Shown piece by piece: positions 1 to 10,201 of a stretch of 64,000 nt of DNA (positions within the stretch are counted from its first letter, which is position 1; each line of letters begins with the position of its first letter). A program made the translations under genes and the position numbers. The notes under the pieces are model-generated. The model did no database searches. It was not told where the DNA came from and saw only the letters and a list, made by a program, of their open reading frames with translations. The DNA is from Laburnicola sp. R22_1 (Eukaryota > Ascomycota > Dothideomycetes > Pleosporales > Didymosphaeriaceae), in assembly GCA_014281115.1 (NCBI GenBank), contig JACONQ010000005.1:124001-188000 (forward strand), written 5' to 3'.

Positions 1-1343
1 AGCAAGCTGCTGATATGTACTACCGCTATATCTGGCGTGTCTATGGCCCTCTAAGGTCTATTGTCTGTGACTGAGGCCCCTAATTCGTCTCCGCATTTAT
101 AAACGAGCTATGCCGCCTTATAAGTGTTAAGTAGAAGCTGTTAATAGCCTACTATCCCTAAACCAACGGCAACACAGAGATTGTGAACCAGTACCTCGAC
201 TAGCGCCTACGGCCCTTTGTTAACTACTATTAGGATAACTGGTTAGATCTGTTGTCATGTATGGACTGGGCACAGGCTATTCTGCTGCATGAGACCACTA
301 GCCTGTTACCATTTAAGATCGAGTTTGGTCACTAACCTGTCCACCACTAGGATTGGAAGGAACGTACAAGGACATCCCTATTTGCCCGCGAGCACATGTC
401 CTGTAAGGAGGCGCAGAACTACGCGAAGGCCTGATATGACGCTGTAAAGCTAGTAATAGAGATAGCTTAAAGAGGGATTGCTTAGGCGTAGTAGCGGCAA
501 GCGCAGCAAGTAAATAAGAAGCGCTGTGAGCCTAATTTTACAATAGGAGACTAAGTCTACGTTACGCCTAAGGGCTTTACGACTGGCCAACCTAGCTTAA
601 AGCTTGACTAGTAGATGTACGGCCCCTACCCTATTATTGAGATGAGGGGTTATTCCTATCGCCTCAAGCTACCGCCATACATGCGCATGCATGACGTCTT
701 CCACGCAGACTGTCTATGGAAAGCCGCCTTAGACTTACTACTAGGCTAGATTGAACCTAAGGAGGAACTAATTGAGGTTGACGGCAACCCTGAGTGGCCG
801 GTAGAGGAGATACTTAACAGCCGCATCTATTGAGGGCGTCTGCAGTACAGAGCTTCCTGGACCGCTTATGACCCAGACCTGACATGGTACAACGCCCAAG
901 GCTTCGCAGGGGCGCTCTATAAAGTTAGGGACTACCACTAAGCCTACCTAGAGCGACCTGGTCCTCCAGCACGGTTGGAAGCATGGCTGCGAGCATATAA
1001 GGACGGGCAGTACGTATAAGTGACGGACAAGGACAACAAGGCAGCAAGTAAGGGGCTGGGATAGAGAACACGGACGAGGAAGTAGCTATATGAGACTTGA
1101 GGACGAGCCTCTCTTAGAGGGGGGTAATGTGACGGCTGCGGTGCACAGAGAGCTGGCCGCAAGTTACATGACGATAAGGCAGCCTCGTGAGGCGCTAGCC
1201 TTTATGGGACTAGCGCCCTACCGTCGCCTCTTTACGCCTGCGCGTCTTGTATCTACCTTTCTACCTTATCCTAGTGTAGCTGAAATAGAGCCAACCTATC
1301 CCATCAACACTCTACAATGCGGAAGCCCGAGCCCGTCCTCACA
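1..1343 (+). mobile_element. Ty3/Gypsy retrotransposon, 3' part (integrase, chromodomain, LTR), inactive
   Basis: The conceptual translation shows the end of a Gypsy integrase core (GPQF-like block near 85-95, then an NTEIVNQYLD-like stretch near 175-200), the integrase C-terminal region, and a chromodomain at about 775-950 with EVDGNPEWPVEEIL. Several in-frame TAG codons interrupt it, as expected after RIP, so it cannot make a polyprotein. Base composition is less AT-rich than the next element, suggesting it is younger. A polypurine run just before 1128 is followed by a TG...CA segment that fits the 3' LTR. The 5' half of the element lies outside the window. Its right edge falls inside the reverse-transcriptase region of another Gypsy element, so this copy probably inserted into it. 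Confidence 0.85.
1128..1343 (+). repeat. Probable 3' LTR of the first Gypsy element
   Basis: A polypurine tract (AGAGGGGGG, about 1116-1124) is followed after TAA by TGTGACGG at 1128, the usual position and start of a 3' LTR. The segment ends with CTCACA at 1343, and the reverse-transcriptase reading of a different element begins directly after it. The length of 216 bp is short but normal for fungal Gypsy LTRs. The 5' copy is not in the window, so the ends rest on TG/CA and polypurine context only. Confidence 0.55.
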
Positions 1344-3969
1344 GTACGAAGTACGGATACTTTAAGTACTTAGTAATCCCGTTTAGTTTAACTAATACTC
1401 TAGCACAATTCCAGGAGCATATTAATAAAGTTCTAGCAGGACTAATTAATGTAACGTGTATTGTCTATTTAGATAATATACTTATCTTCTCTAATATAAA
1501 AGAGAAACACAAATAATATATAAAAGAAGTTCTCTAAAGACTATATAAGGCCAAACTATATATTAAACTTAGTAAGTGTAAGTTTTATTAGGAAGAGACA
1601 GAGTACCTAGGCTATATTATTGGCTAAAAGAAAGTTAGAGTACACGAAGACTATGTAAAAATAATTACAAAGTGGCCACTCTCTAAGATAGTGCGCAATA
1701 TTAGGGTGTTTATTAGTTTTATAAATTATTACTAAATGTTTATTAAAGGGCTTTTAAGAGTGGCTCTACCTCTTACTAAACTTACTTAGAAGGAGTCTAG
1801 TGCTGCCTAGGGCGGGCATACTTAAAGAAGGGAGAAAAGCTAACCCTTACATCTAGATGCGTAGGCAAGAGCAGCTTTTAAATAGTTAAAGACTATATTT
1901 ATAGTAGTGCCCATATTAGTGCACTTTAAGTCTAATAGAGAGATAAGACTTAAGATAGATGCCTTAGATGGCGTAATATCTAGCATATTAAGCCAAAATG
2001 TGCCTAAATCTAACGGAATCCTATAATAGCAACCTATTAGTTTCTTTTTACAAAAGCTAAATAGCACACAACTTTAATACAATACACATAATAAGAAATT
2101 GCTAGCTATTAATAAAAGTGATTAATATTAGTAACACTATCTATTAAGTATTCTATTTATTATTCTTATAGATTACAATAACTTGCAATAGTTTATAAAT
2201 ATAAAGAAATTAAACTACTAGTAGGTTAGAATCTATAAGAGGCTAGTAGAGTACAATTTTATTATTATCTACTGGCCAGAGAAGAAAAACCTAGTAGATA
2301 GACTATTAAGACGCCCCTAACTATATAAGTAAGGCGCAACACCTAGCAGAGAAAGATAATAGGGCTTTTATAGAGCCTTTAGAAATATTTTTAAGTAGGG
2401 ATACTTTTAATAAACTAACTACCTAATTAATTAGTGCGATTATAAGATCCTAATAAGCGGCACCCTAAAAACAAAGGCAGCTAAGAAGGCGCGAACCTAA
2501 GAGAGCAATTACGGAAGAGCTAATATTGTTAACAGAGGTTAGCTCTAAATCCGACTTAAAGATTAAAGATAAAGTTAAGGCTCTAGAAGAACCTTAGTCC
2601 TAATAGTTAGGCAAAGAGTCGCCAGAAAAAGGTATAATAGAGTAGAATAGAATTAAAGTGCTTATAACAAGTGCAGAAAAGGCGAAGGCTCTCTAAATAT
2701 ACTATAATAGCCCTATGGCTGGGCATTTTAGAGCAAAGAAGACGTTAGAAAAGTTAAGAAGACATTTCTAATAGAAAGGAATATAACGCGAAGTTAAGGA
2801 CTACTATTAAGACTATTTAAAGTGTAGGATGTCTATCACGCCTTAACACTAACTATATAGTCTTTTAAATCCTTTGCCTATACCAAATGGCCCTTAGGAG
2901 GATGTTACCTTAGATTTTATTGTAGACTTACCCCCTAGCCAAACACTTAGCCAAGTCTATAATACTATTCTAGTAATAGTAGTCTATCTAATAAAGATGG
3001 CTTATTATATACCTATCAGAATAGATTAGAACGCAAAGGACTTAGCGAAAACCTAGATTTAGGATATTATTAGATTACACGGTACTCCTAAGATAATCTT
3101 ATTAGACAGAGGTCTAATAATAAACTCTTACTATTAGGACTCTTTTTGTTATTACCTTAATACTATAAGGGTATTATTATTAGCCTATTACCTACAAACA
3201 GACGGGCAAACTAAAAGGCAGAATTAGACGCTTAAGTAGTATCTTTAGTATTTTTACTACCTAGAATAGAATAACTAGGCAAGATGGTTACTAATTACGG
3301 AATTTATATATAATAATAGTATAAACGCAGCAACTAAAGTAACTTCTTTTTGCGCATACTATAGAGCAGATCCTTATGCACTAGAATGGCCCAAAATATC
3401 GCTTAGCAATAGAGAATCGCCACTAGGCATATTAATTATAGTAAGAGTTATTGCATTATATACTTAATATAAAACAAAGATTATAGCGGCGAATAAGTAC
3501 TAGAAAAAGTACGCTAATAAGAAGAGGAAGCATCTTAGTCTTAAACTAAAGAATTAAGTGTTTATATCTACTAGACATCTAAACTCTATATAACCTAAGC
3601 GTAAACTTAATTAGAAGTTTATTAGACTAGGCATAGTTAAGTACCCTATGGGAAAAGAAGCCTATAGAGTTAACTTTCTAGAATTAAACGTACACCTAGT
3701 CTTTTATATATTATTATTAGAGTCATATAAACAAAGGGGAGCTATTGAGTCTTAAGTAGGTCTAATTATAGACACTCTACACACGTCTGGCAATAATGTG
3801 TATTATGTAGAAAAGGTGCTAGAGAGTAGGTAGTTATTAGTTAGAACCTAGAACTACCTTATTGAATGGGAAGGTTACCTAGAAGAAGAAAATTCATAGG
3901 AGCCAGGCACTAATCTAAGTGCTAACGCTATTAAAGAGTTCTAGAAAAGAAAAAATATTCTAGAATAAC
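1344..3969 (+). mobile_element. Older Ty3/Gypsy retrotransposon, heavily RIP-degraded
   Basis: Read through its stops, the plus strand gives reverse transcriptase (FKYLVIPFSLTN near 1350, YLDNILIFS at about 1465-1490), RNase H remnants to about 2340, an integrase (HYNSPMAGHF near 2700, DRG near 3105, YYLQTDGQTK near 3190) and a chromodomain (YLIEWEGYLEEEN near 3858-3890). More than twenty TAG codons and a very TpA-rich sequence indicate heavy RIP. Protease and gag are not recognisable: the first part was displaced by insertion of the element to the left. It is a relic with no coding capacity. Confidence 0.85.
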
Positions 3970-5735
3970 GTTAAAGAGGCTCTCGTTTGGGTTAAACGAC
4001 TATAAAAGGGAGATAAAGAAAGAAAAGAACCTTCTTAGAGAATTTTAATAGAGAATTTTAATTTCTTTCTTTTGTGGACAAGAGATTAGACTTAGATTAA
4101 CTATATAGTCAGAGAATTACTACGGGAAGTACACTTACTACCTTTACCTATTTTTCTCTATAGAGGATTTTTTTACTATAATTATAAAGGTGTTTAATAG
4201 CGTAAGGTATTGTAAAGGTAATATTAACTTAAAAAAATTATAGTATCTCTAGAGATTAGTTAAAAAGGACTATAAAGGACTATAAGAGCACATCACACTT
4301 CACTTAGAGCTAAAAGAAGAGAATATTCTAAAATTCTAGGTTTGAGATATTTTAGGGCGTCGCCGCCCGCCAAAAGGTGCTATTTAAGTCCTAATAGACT
4401 CCCATATTATAGAGAGCTGTCACTCCTAGAAACACTAAGGCATAATGGCCCCAGAGGTCCTCTTTATACACATATATTGGCCTAAGGCCCCTAAAGAGGC
4501 CAAAAGCACTACTAAGAAGCTAGAAAGGCACTATCTGCGACTATAGCCGCGAGTGGGACTCTTACTATCACCCTAAAACTTCTAATAACGCGTTAGTCTA
4601 TATTTATTCTACAACCGCGTTAGTATATAATATAATAGGACAAAAGGCGAAATTATAGACCTTGTCTTGCTTTAAGGTTTCACTCTTATAGGTTGCGCGA
4701 TTAATAGCCTTCTTATAGTAATATTACTTAGTCTTACGCTCTATATTAGTATAAGCGTGCTTCTTAGTGAAGTAATAGATTAATTAATAGACATTGCTAC
4801 TATTATAAACATAGAGATTCTGTGCGTATGGCTTAAATAAGCTAAAAAGTAATTAGTTAATAGAAAGCGCTATAAAGATAACTACACCTACTTAATATAG
4901 TTTATAAGCCTCTTAGTAGTCTTATAAACGCGTTTCTTATTTTTATTAGAATTACTACTATAAAGAAGAGTCTAAGTAGCCACAAGACTATTAAGCTTAG
5001 CGTTAAAGTTAATAGAGCACTATATTATCTTAGTTAGCGGCATAATGGCGCCTAATATATGCATGCATTACTATAAGGCAGTATTTGTTCTAAATTAAGT
5101 AATTACTATACCTAGACAGCTAAACACTATTAATTTAAATTAATAGGATAAGTTTAGTATCTAGAAAGTGGCATATATAAAGTAGATTTTCCTTATAGAT
5201 AAGTTTAACGTAACAAATATATAGATTAGCACTAGCGAATTAGTTATAAACTAACTCTGTCTACTATATAGTAAGCGTCTTCTTAAGGGCCATCTTACTA
5301 TAGAAAGGAATATTAGGACGTATTAGAATAATAAGAGTAGGATAGTATATACTAAATTAACTAGTAGAGGCGTAAGAAGTAAGAGTAGTGCAAGGGTAGG
5401 CAAAAACCAAAACAACTACGCTAAGCCTCGCTTAACAGCACCTTTGGCTCCCAAATTAGTTAGATGCCCTAGAGCACCTTAATAGCGTAATAGCGCCTAA
5501 CACAACAATAATTATTGCTATATAGTTATAAGACTAGCAATTGTTTATTTTTTAAGCGAACATAATAGAATATTGCACGTTTTAATCTTCTAAGGCAATC
5601 TGGGTTAGGTTAATCCTAGAAGGGGGATACTATAAGGCCTCCTTATCGCTTAGATGGCCAAATAGGGACTTATGTCTCCTTTGGACCTAGTAGAGGTTTA
5701 GATAAAAACCCCCTTACTTTGAATAAGAGTGGGTA
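3970..5735. other. AT-rich RIP-degraded DNA without a recognisable gene
   Basis: The sequence after the chromodomain may contain the 3' LTR of the older Gypsy copy (a TATAAAAG motif is present at about 4002-4009), but no matching 5' LTR is available to prove it. The rest is TpA-rich and broken in all frames by TAG/TAA. A weak plus-strand reading near 5290-5460 is rich in Lys/Arg/Ser and resembles a decayed polypeptide, but I cannot assign a family. No functional gene is seen. Confidence 0.6.
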
Positions 5736-7598
5736 ACGTGTTTACAAGCGAGCTGCAAATATAAGCGAGCTGTAAACCCTACTAACTTTCTATAACGCAT
5801 TATCTATTAACTATAATAGCTTAACTAACACTTATTTAATTACCCTATAATAAAGTAGATATTTTTCTAGCTATTTTAGCTATTAATTAGAATTAGATCC
5901 AGAGCGTTAATTGCGCTGTAGCGACGTTTAACATTCCTAAAAGCATGCTTTATAGCCAACGCGCTAGAACTACTATGCAACGTAATTATAAGCCTAAATT
6001 AAAGAAGCTTACTAAGCTAGAAGAGGAGGTTATTATTAAGTATATACTTAACCTAGATTCGCAAGGCTTTGCGCCTACTCTAGGTGCTGTACAAGATATG
6101 GCGAATAAGCTACTCGCTAAGCGTAGCGCAGGCCACGTTGGCTAGTAGTGACCTAGAAACTTTATTAAGCGAATAGACAGCCTTACAACGTAATTTAATC
6201 GAGCCTATAATTAATAGTGAGCTCTCTACGAGGACCTAATAGCTATATAGGCCTAGTTTAAACTAGTAGTACGTACAAAGGTCACCTACAGTATCTATAA
6301 TAAGGACATCTTTAACTTCGACAAGACTAGCTTTCTAATAGGCAAGATATCCTCCTAGCTAGTTATTATAGGCTTAGAGAGACGTGGTTAGCCAAAAGCG
6401 ATCTAGCCAGGCAATTGTGAGTAGGTGACAATAATCCACAAAATTAACGCTACTAAGTAGGCAATTCCGCCCTTTATTATCTTTGCTGGCAAGTACTACC
6501 TCTTAGCCTAGTATAAGGGCGATAATATACTAGATAACTAGACTATTAATCTTAGCGATAATAGGTAGACTACGAATAAGCTTAGTGTTGCCTAGCTACA
6601 GCACTTTATTAAGTATATAGTAGAGCGTAGAGTAGGCGCACGTTAGCTCCTAATACTTAACAGCTATAAGAGCTATAACTTACTTAAATTCTAGAAGATC
6701 TGTAGGAAGAATAAGATCTATACCCTATATATGCCACTATATTTGTTACACTTCCTATAGCCACTTAATATGGGCTGCTTCTCACTGTTAAAGCGGGCGT
6801 ATAGGCGCTAGGTTAAGGGCCTAATACGTAACTATATTAACTATATTACTAAGCTTAAGTTTCTACTAGCCTTTTGCGCTGCCTACAACTAGTTAATTAT
6901 AAAGAAGAATATCTACGCAAGTTTTTAAGGCTCTAGGCTAGTCCTATACAATCTAGAGATAGTGCTCTTAAAGCTTAATATTAAGCTTCGTACACTGTCG
7001 CCAGCGCCAGCGCTAGTAGCCCTACTAGAGGCCCTATGGGAGTCTGCAACACTAAGCAACGCACGCGAGCTAGGCGCTTAGTTAACTCTAGTTTGTGAGC
7101 GAATTTAAAGGTATTAGGGATCCTCTTCTACCTTAGTTATCTAGTCGCTTAATTGGCTTATAAGAGGCGCTAAGAGAATGGCGTATTTAATAGTGCTTAT
7201 GCGCGAGGAGATAGCTACTCTATAAAGGGCAAATAAGGCAGCTATAACGCGTAAATAGCGTAAAAAGAAGCGGATCTAAAAGCGAGGCACTTTATTGAAG
7301 GCAGAGGAAGAGGATATTATTACTTAAAAGGCTATTAAGCAGCAACTAGAGGGAGAAATATAGCAAGGCAAGGCGTAGTTAGTTGCGAGCCGGCAGGCTT
7401 CTACGCGCTGTAGGCGCTATAGGGAGCCTGGGCATAACTCGCGCACGTGTAAGAAGGCTTCTATAGATACTGCTTAATTTAGGATAGCTATTATATTAAT
7501 AGAATATTAATGCGTTGTGAATTTATATACTGCGAAAGGCTCAGAGACTTAGTGAGGTTTGTAGCTCGCTTGTATTCGCAGCTCGCTTGTAAACACGT
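5736..7598 (+). mobile_element. Pogo/Fot-like DNA transposon (element 1), RIP-inactivated
   Basis: Long inverted ends (ACGTGTTTACAAGCGAGCTG inward from 5736 and, on the other strand, from 7598) are flanked by TA at 5734-5735 and 7599-7600, the target site duplicated by Tc1/mariner-pogo elements. Each end carries two tandem copies of AAGCGAGCTG-like sequence 17 bp apart. Inside, the plus strand retains a helix-turn-helix/CENP-B-type start (66 codons from 5945, containing LTKLEEEVIIKYIL) and a DDE domain read through many TAG stops (FNFDKTSFLIGK near 6315, LNSYKS near 6658, PLYLLHFL-PLNMGCF near 6735-6775). A Cys/His tail, CRRYREPGHNSRTC, lies near 7410-7450. The transposase is dead. Confidence 0.85.
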
Positions 7599-7600
7599 TA

Positions 7601-8019
7601 GCGATTCGTCTTATTACTACTTACCTCCTAATATTATCCTATTCTGCCTTATTAACTATTGGGCGTCCCAGTGGCGCCCTTATAAGAGCTAAGTAATTTG
7701 CTAGAGATAAGGCGTCTTTATATAAAAGCAGATCTCTTCTCTACTCTATAAAGCCTATATAGCTAAAAGCGCCTTAGCTTAAAGCCTATAATAGTAGTAA
7801 AAAGTCTACGTAACAAAGCTATCTCTCCTAAAGAGCTAGAGACAATATATAAGATATATAGTAGTTAATTTACTACGCCTAAATTATATATATAGTTATT
7901 AATTAAGTTAAATAAGTTAATAAGTTAAGCCTTATTTTTGCTATTAAGTCAATTAAGTCAAGCAAAAGCCACCAGATCCGTCAATCAATCAATCAATTCA
8001 CCCCGACTTGATTGACTTG
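7601..8019. other. AT-rich flank, no gene
   Basis: TpA-rich sequence with a TATATAAAAG motif near 7720 and short AAGTTAATAAGTTAA and CAATCAATCAATCAATTC repeats around 7900-7998. It could be LTR or transposon remnant. No coding signal is visible. GC content rises abruptly just after 7,990. Confidence 0.6.
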
Positions 8020-9038
8020 ATTGTTGCCAACTCTGCTCTCCACATCCCAGCTGCCCAGCTTTTTCCCCAACTCCGACTCCTCATGCCACTCTGTCGCGCT
8101 CACACGGAGAAAAAGCGGCATACTCTCTGGAATAACGGCGCGTATCGCAGTGATGATTTCGACCAGGAGCCTTGTGCGGTTCTCGAAGGTGCCGCCGTAC
8201 TTGTCGGTTCGCCGATTAGACAGGGGGCTGTAGAACTGGTGGATGAGAGAGCCATGCGCGCCGTGGATTTGGATAACGTCGACGCCGGCTTTGGCTGCTC
8301 TTTCTGCCGCGCTGGCCCAGTCTTGGACTAGCTGCTGGATATCGGCCTCACTGAGAGCGCGGGGAGCCCAACATCCTCCATCTTCATCTGTCGTCGATTT
8401 CCCGTCCCAAGTCCACTCCTCGCCGCCCGCCCATGGGGCCCACCACGTCGTCGGGCCAGCCGCCGATTTGCGCCGTAGCCCGCGCACTCATCTTGTTCCC
8501 GGGCCGAGACATTGTCGTCCACATTGCGGCCGTGCTGGCTTTCCGCCCTGCGTGCGCGAGTTGAATGCCGCTCAGTGCACCCTGGCTCTTGATGAAGTCG
8601 CTGACGCGGCGGAGAGCCGGGATCTGCGCGTCGCTCCAGAGGCCGGGACAGTTGGGGGAGATGCGGCCGTTGGGTTGGACGCCTGTTGCTTTGACGAAGA
8701 CGAGGCCTGCGCCTTTGAGGGCGTAGTGGCCTAGGGTGGCGATGTGGTAGTCCGTGACTGGGGGGTGGATGGGTTAGCTTGCATTTCACCTTTCTTTTTT
8801 TGTTAGGGATACGTATGGGCGCCGGTGAGGGGGCTGAATGCTGCACTGGAGTATTGGCACATGGGGCTGACGATGATGCGGTTGCGCAGTGTAGCACCCA
8901 CCCCTGATGGTGAGAGGTTTGAAGAGCGTTGGCACGGTGCCTGTGGTGAAGGGAGTTGGTGCGCCGGGCGAAAAAAGGCTGTTGAGGCGTGAAGTATGGG
9001 ATGCCTGGTACGCCAGGGTTGTTATACGAATTGGACAT
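8020..9038 (-). pseudogene. Old yellow enzyme-like NADH:flavin oxidoreductase, broken
   Basis: Minus-strand segments match the N-terminal two thirds of fungal OYE/NADH:FMN oxidoreductases: MSNSYNNPGVPGIPYF at the start, TLFKPLTIR, MCQYSS, QLAHAGRKAS, IGGWPDDVV, then IHGAHGSLIHQFYSPLSNRR and YGGTFENRTRLLVEI. These are spread over three frames, with shifts near 8975, 8905 and 8435. A plausible 55-nt intron (8758-8812, GT...CTAAC...AG) precedes LTDYHIATLGHYAL. The C-terminal third of the TIM barrel, with the phosphate-binding part of the FMN site, is missing: similarity stops near 8030, at the AT-rich border. The family reduces activated alkenes with NAD(P)H, but this copy cannot make a full enzyme. 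Confidence 0.85.
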
Positions 9039-10201
9039 TTTGAGTAGTTTCGGAGATAGTCAAGGAATACATTGGCGGGGTCGAGAGAGGCAGAGTCTAG
9101 TGGAGTACCTTGAATGTGGTACAGGTACAACTGGATCAACCATCTAAATAGCTCGAGCATGCTTTATACGCCTTTAAAATGCCCATAGGCGATTTGTAAG
9201 ATAAGTGTAACAAGTGCGTTCGTAATGCGCGATGTGTAAGTCAAGTGCAAAAATGAGTCTTAAGCGTAGACTAAGCTGTTTTTGAGCGCGGTGCGGCGCG
9301 TAACATGTATCCGGGTAGTCATTCGTTTTCTCGTTTAGGCCTCGTTAAGAAATTTTGTCATGAGTGCTAATCTTTTTGGGGGGATGAAGTACTGTTGGCT
9401 TTAGCCTGATTGTATAAGGTCGCTCTCTATGAGTGTTCACATCGACAGAACGATTATCCAGATGTCTAACACAATCACGATTTCCCCTGTATATACTATC
9501 CCTTATTAAAGTAAGAGCAGCATAATCTTCAGGAAAAAAAAACTGCTTTTCTACCCCAGAAATGATTTCAGGAGTACCTACCTAGATACCATGGCCCCCC
9601 AATTTCAAACACTCGCAGGTATCTCGAAAAAGGTGCAAAAATGTTATCAAATCCACTTTTAAGCGACAGTTAATCCCAAAGCAGAGGCGCTAAAATCCTA
9701 TTTCTTGCATTAGATAAATTTACACTTTTTTAGACTTGGAGCTTTCGCAGTGTAGTCCTCAGTAGTGTGAGGTACGTCGTGTGTTATCGCTGAGAATGGG
9801 TATATTTCCCCGGAATAGAGGTATCTCTTCGGGATGATTGTATCTCTCCGGGGTGGTTGGTATCTCTCCACAGTAGTTAGTATCTCTCCGCAGAGGTTAG
9901 TATTTTTCTAAAATAATTAGATTCCTTCTGGAAATTGTTATCATGTCTCCAGCAATATTAAACTATCTCTCCAGAGGGGTTGTAAAGTTTCGTTAGTCTG
10001 CAACATCAATTCAGCTGCCTGGAAGATGTTGTCTCCCCCCACTAAGAGATCTTAATAAATAATTCTCACCCATACTCCATTTCCGCACCAACAAAGTACC
10101 TCGTTGTAGTAAATATAGTCTAAGTCAAACCAACATTCCGAACAGGGACACTGCCAGCCTCAACCGACAAGCCATCCACCCCAAGCCCACCGCCCATCCC
10201 T
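9039..10201. other. Intergenic, AT-rich, with a minisatellite
   Basis: No convincing coding region on either strand. It contains a 20-bp-period minisatellite (9801-9910, listed separately) and A/T-rich spacer sequence. It separates the broken OYE gene from the broken transcription-factor gene. Confidence 0.6.
9801..9910. repeat. Degenerate 20-bp tandem repeat (minisatellite)
   Basis: TATCTCTCCG-like units begin at about 9801, 9822, 9841, 9861, 9881 and 9901, giving a near-constant 20-bp period. The centre copies are best conserved (TATCTCTCC followed by GG/CAG and GGTT or AGTT). The outer copies have T-rich changes. Confidence 0.7.
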
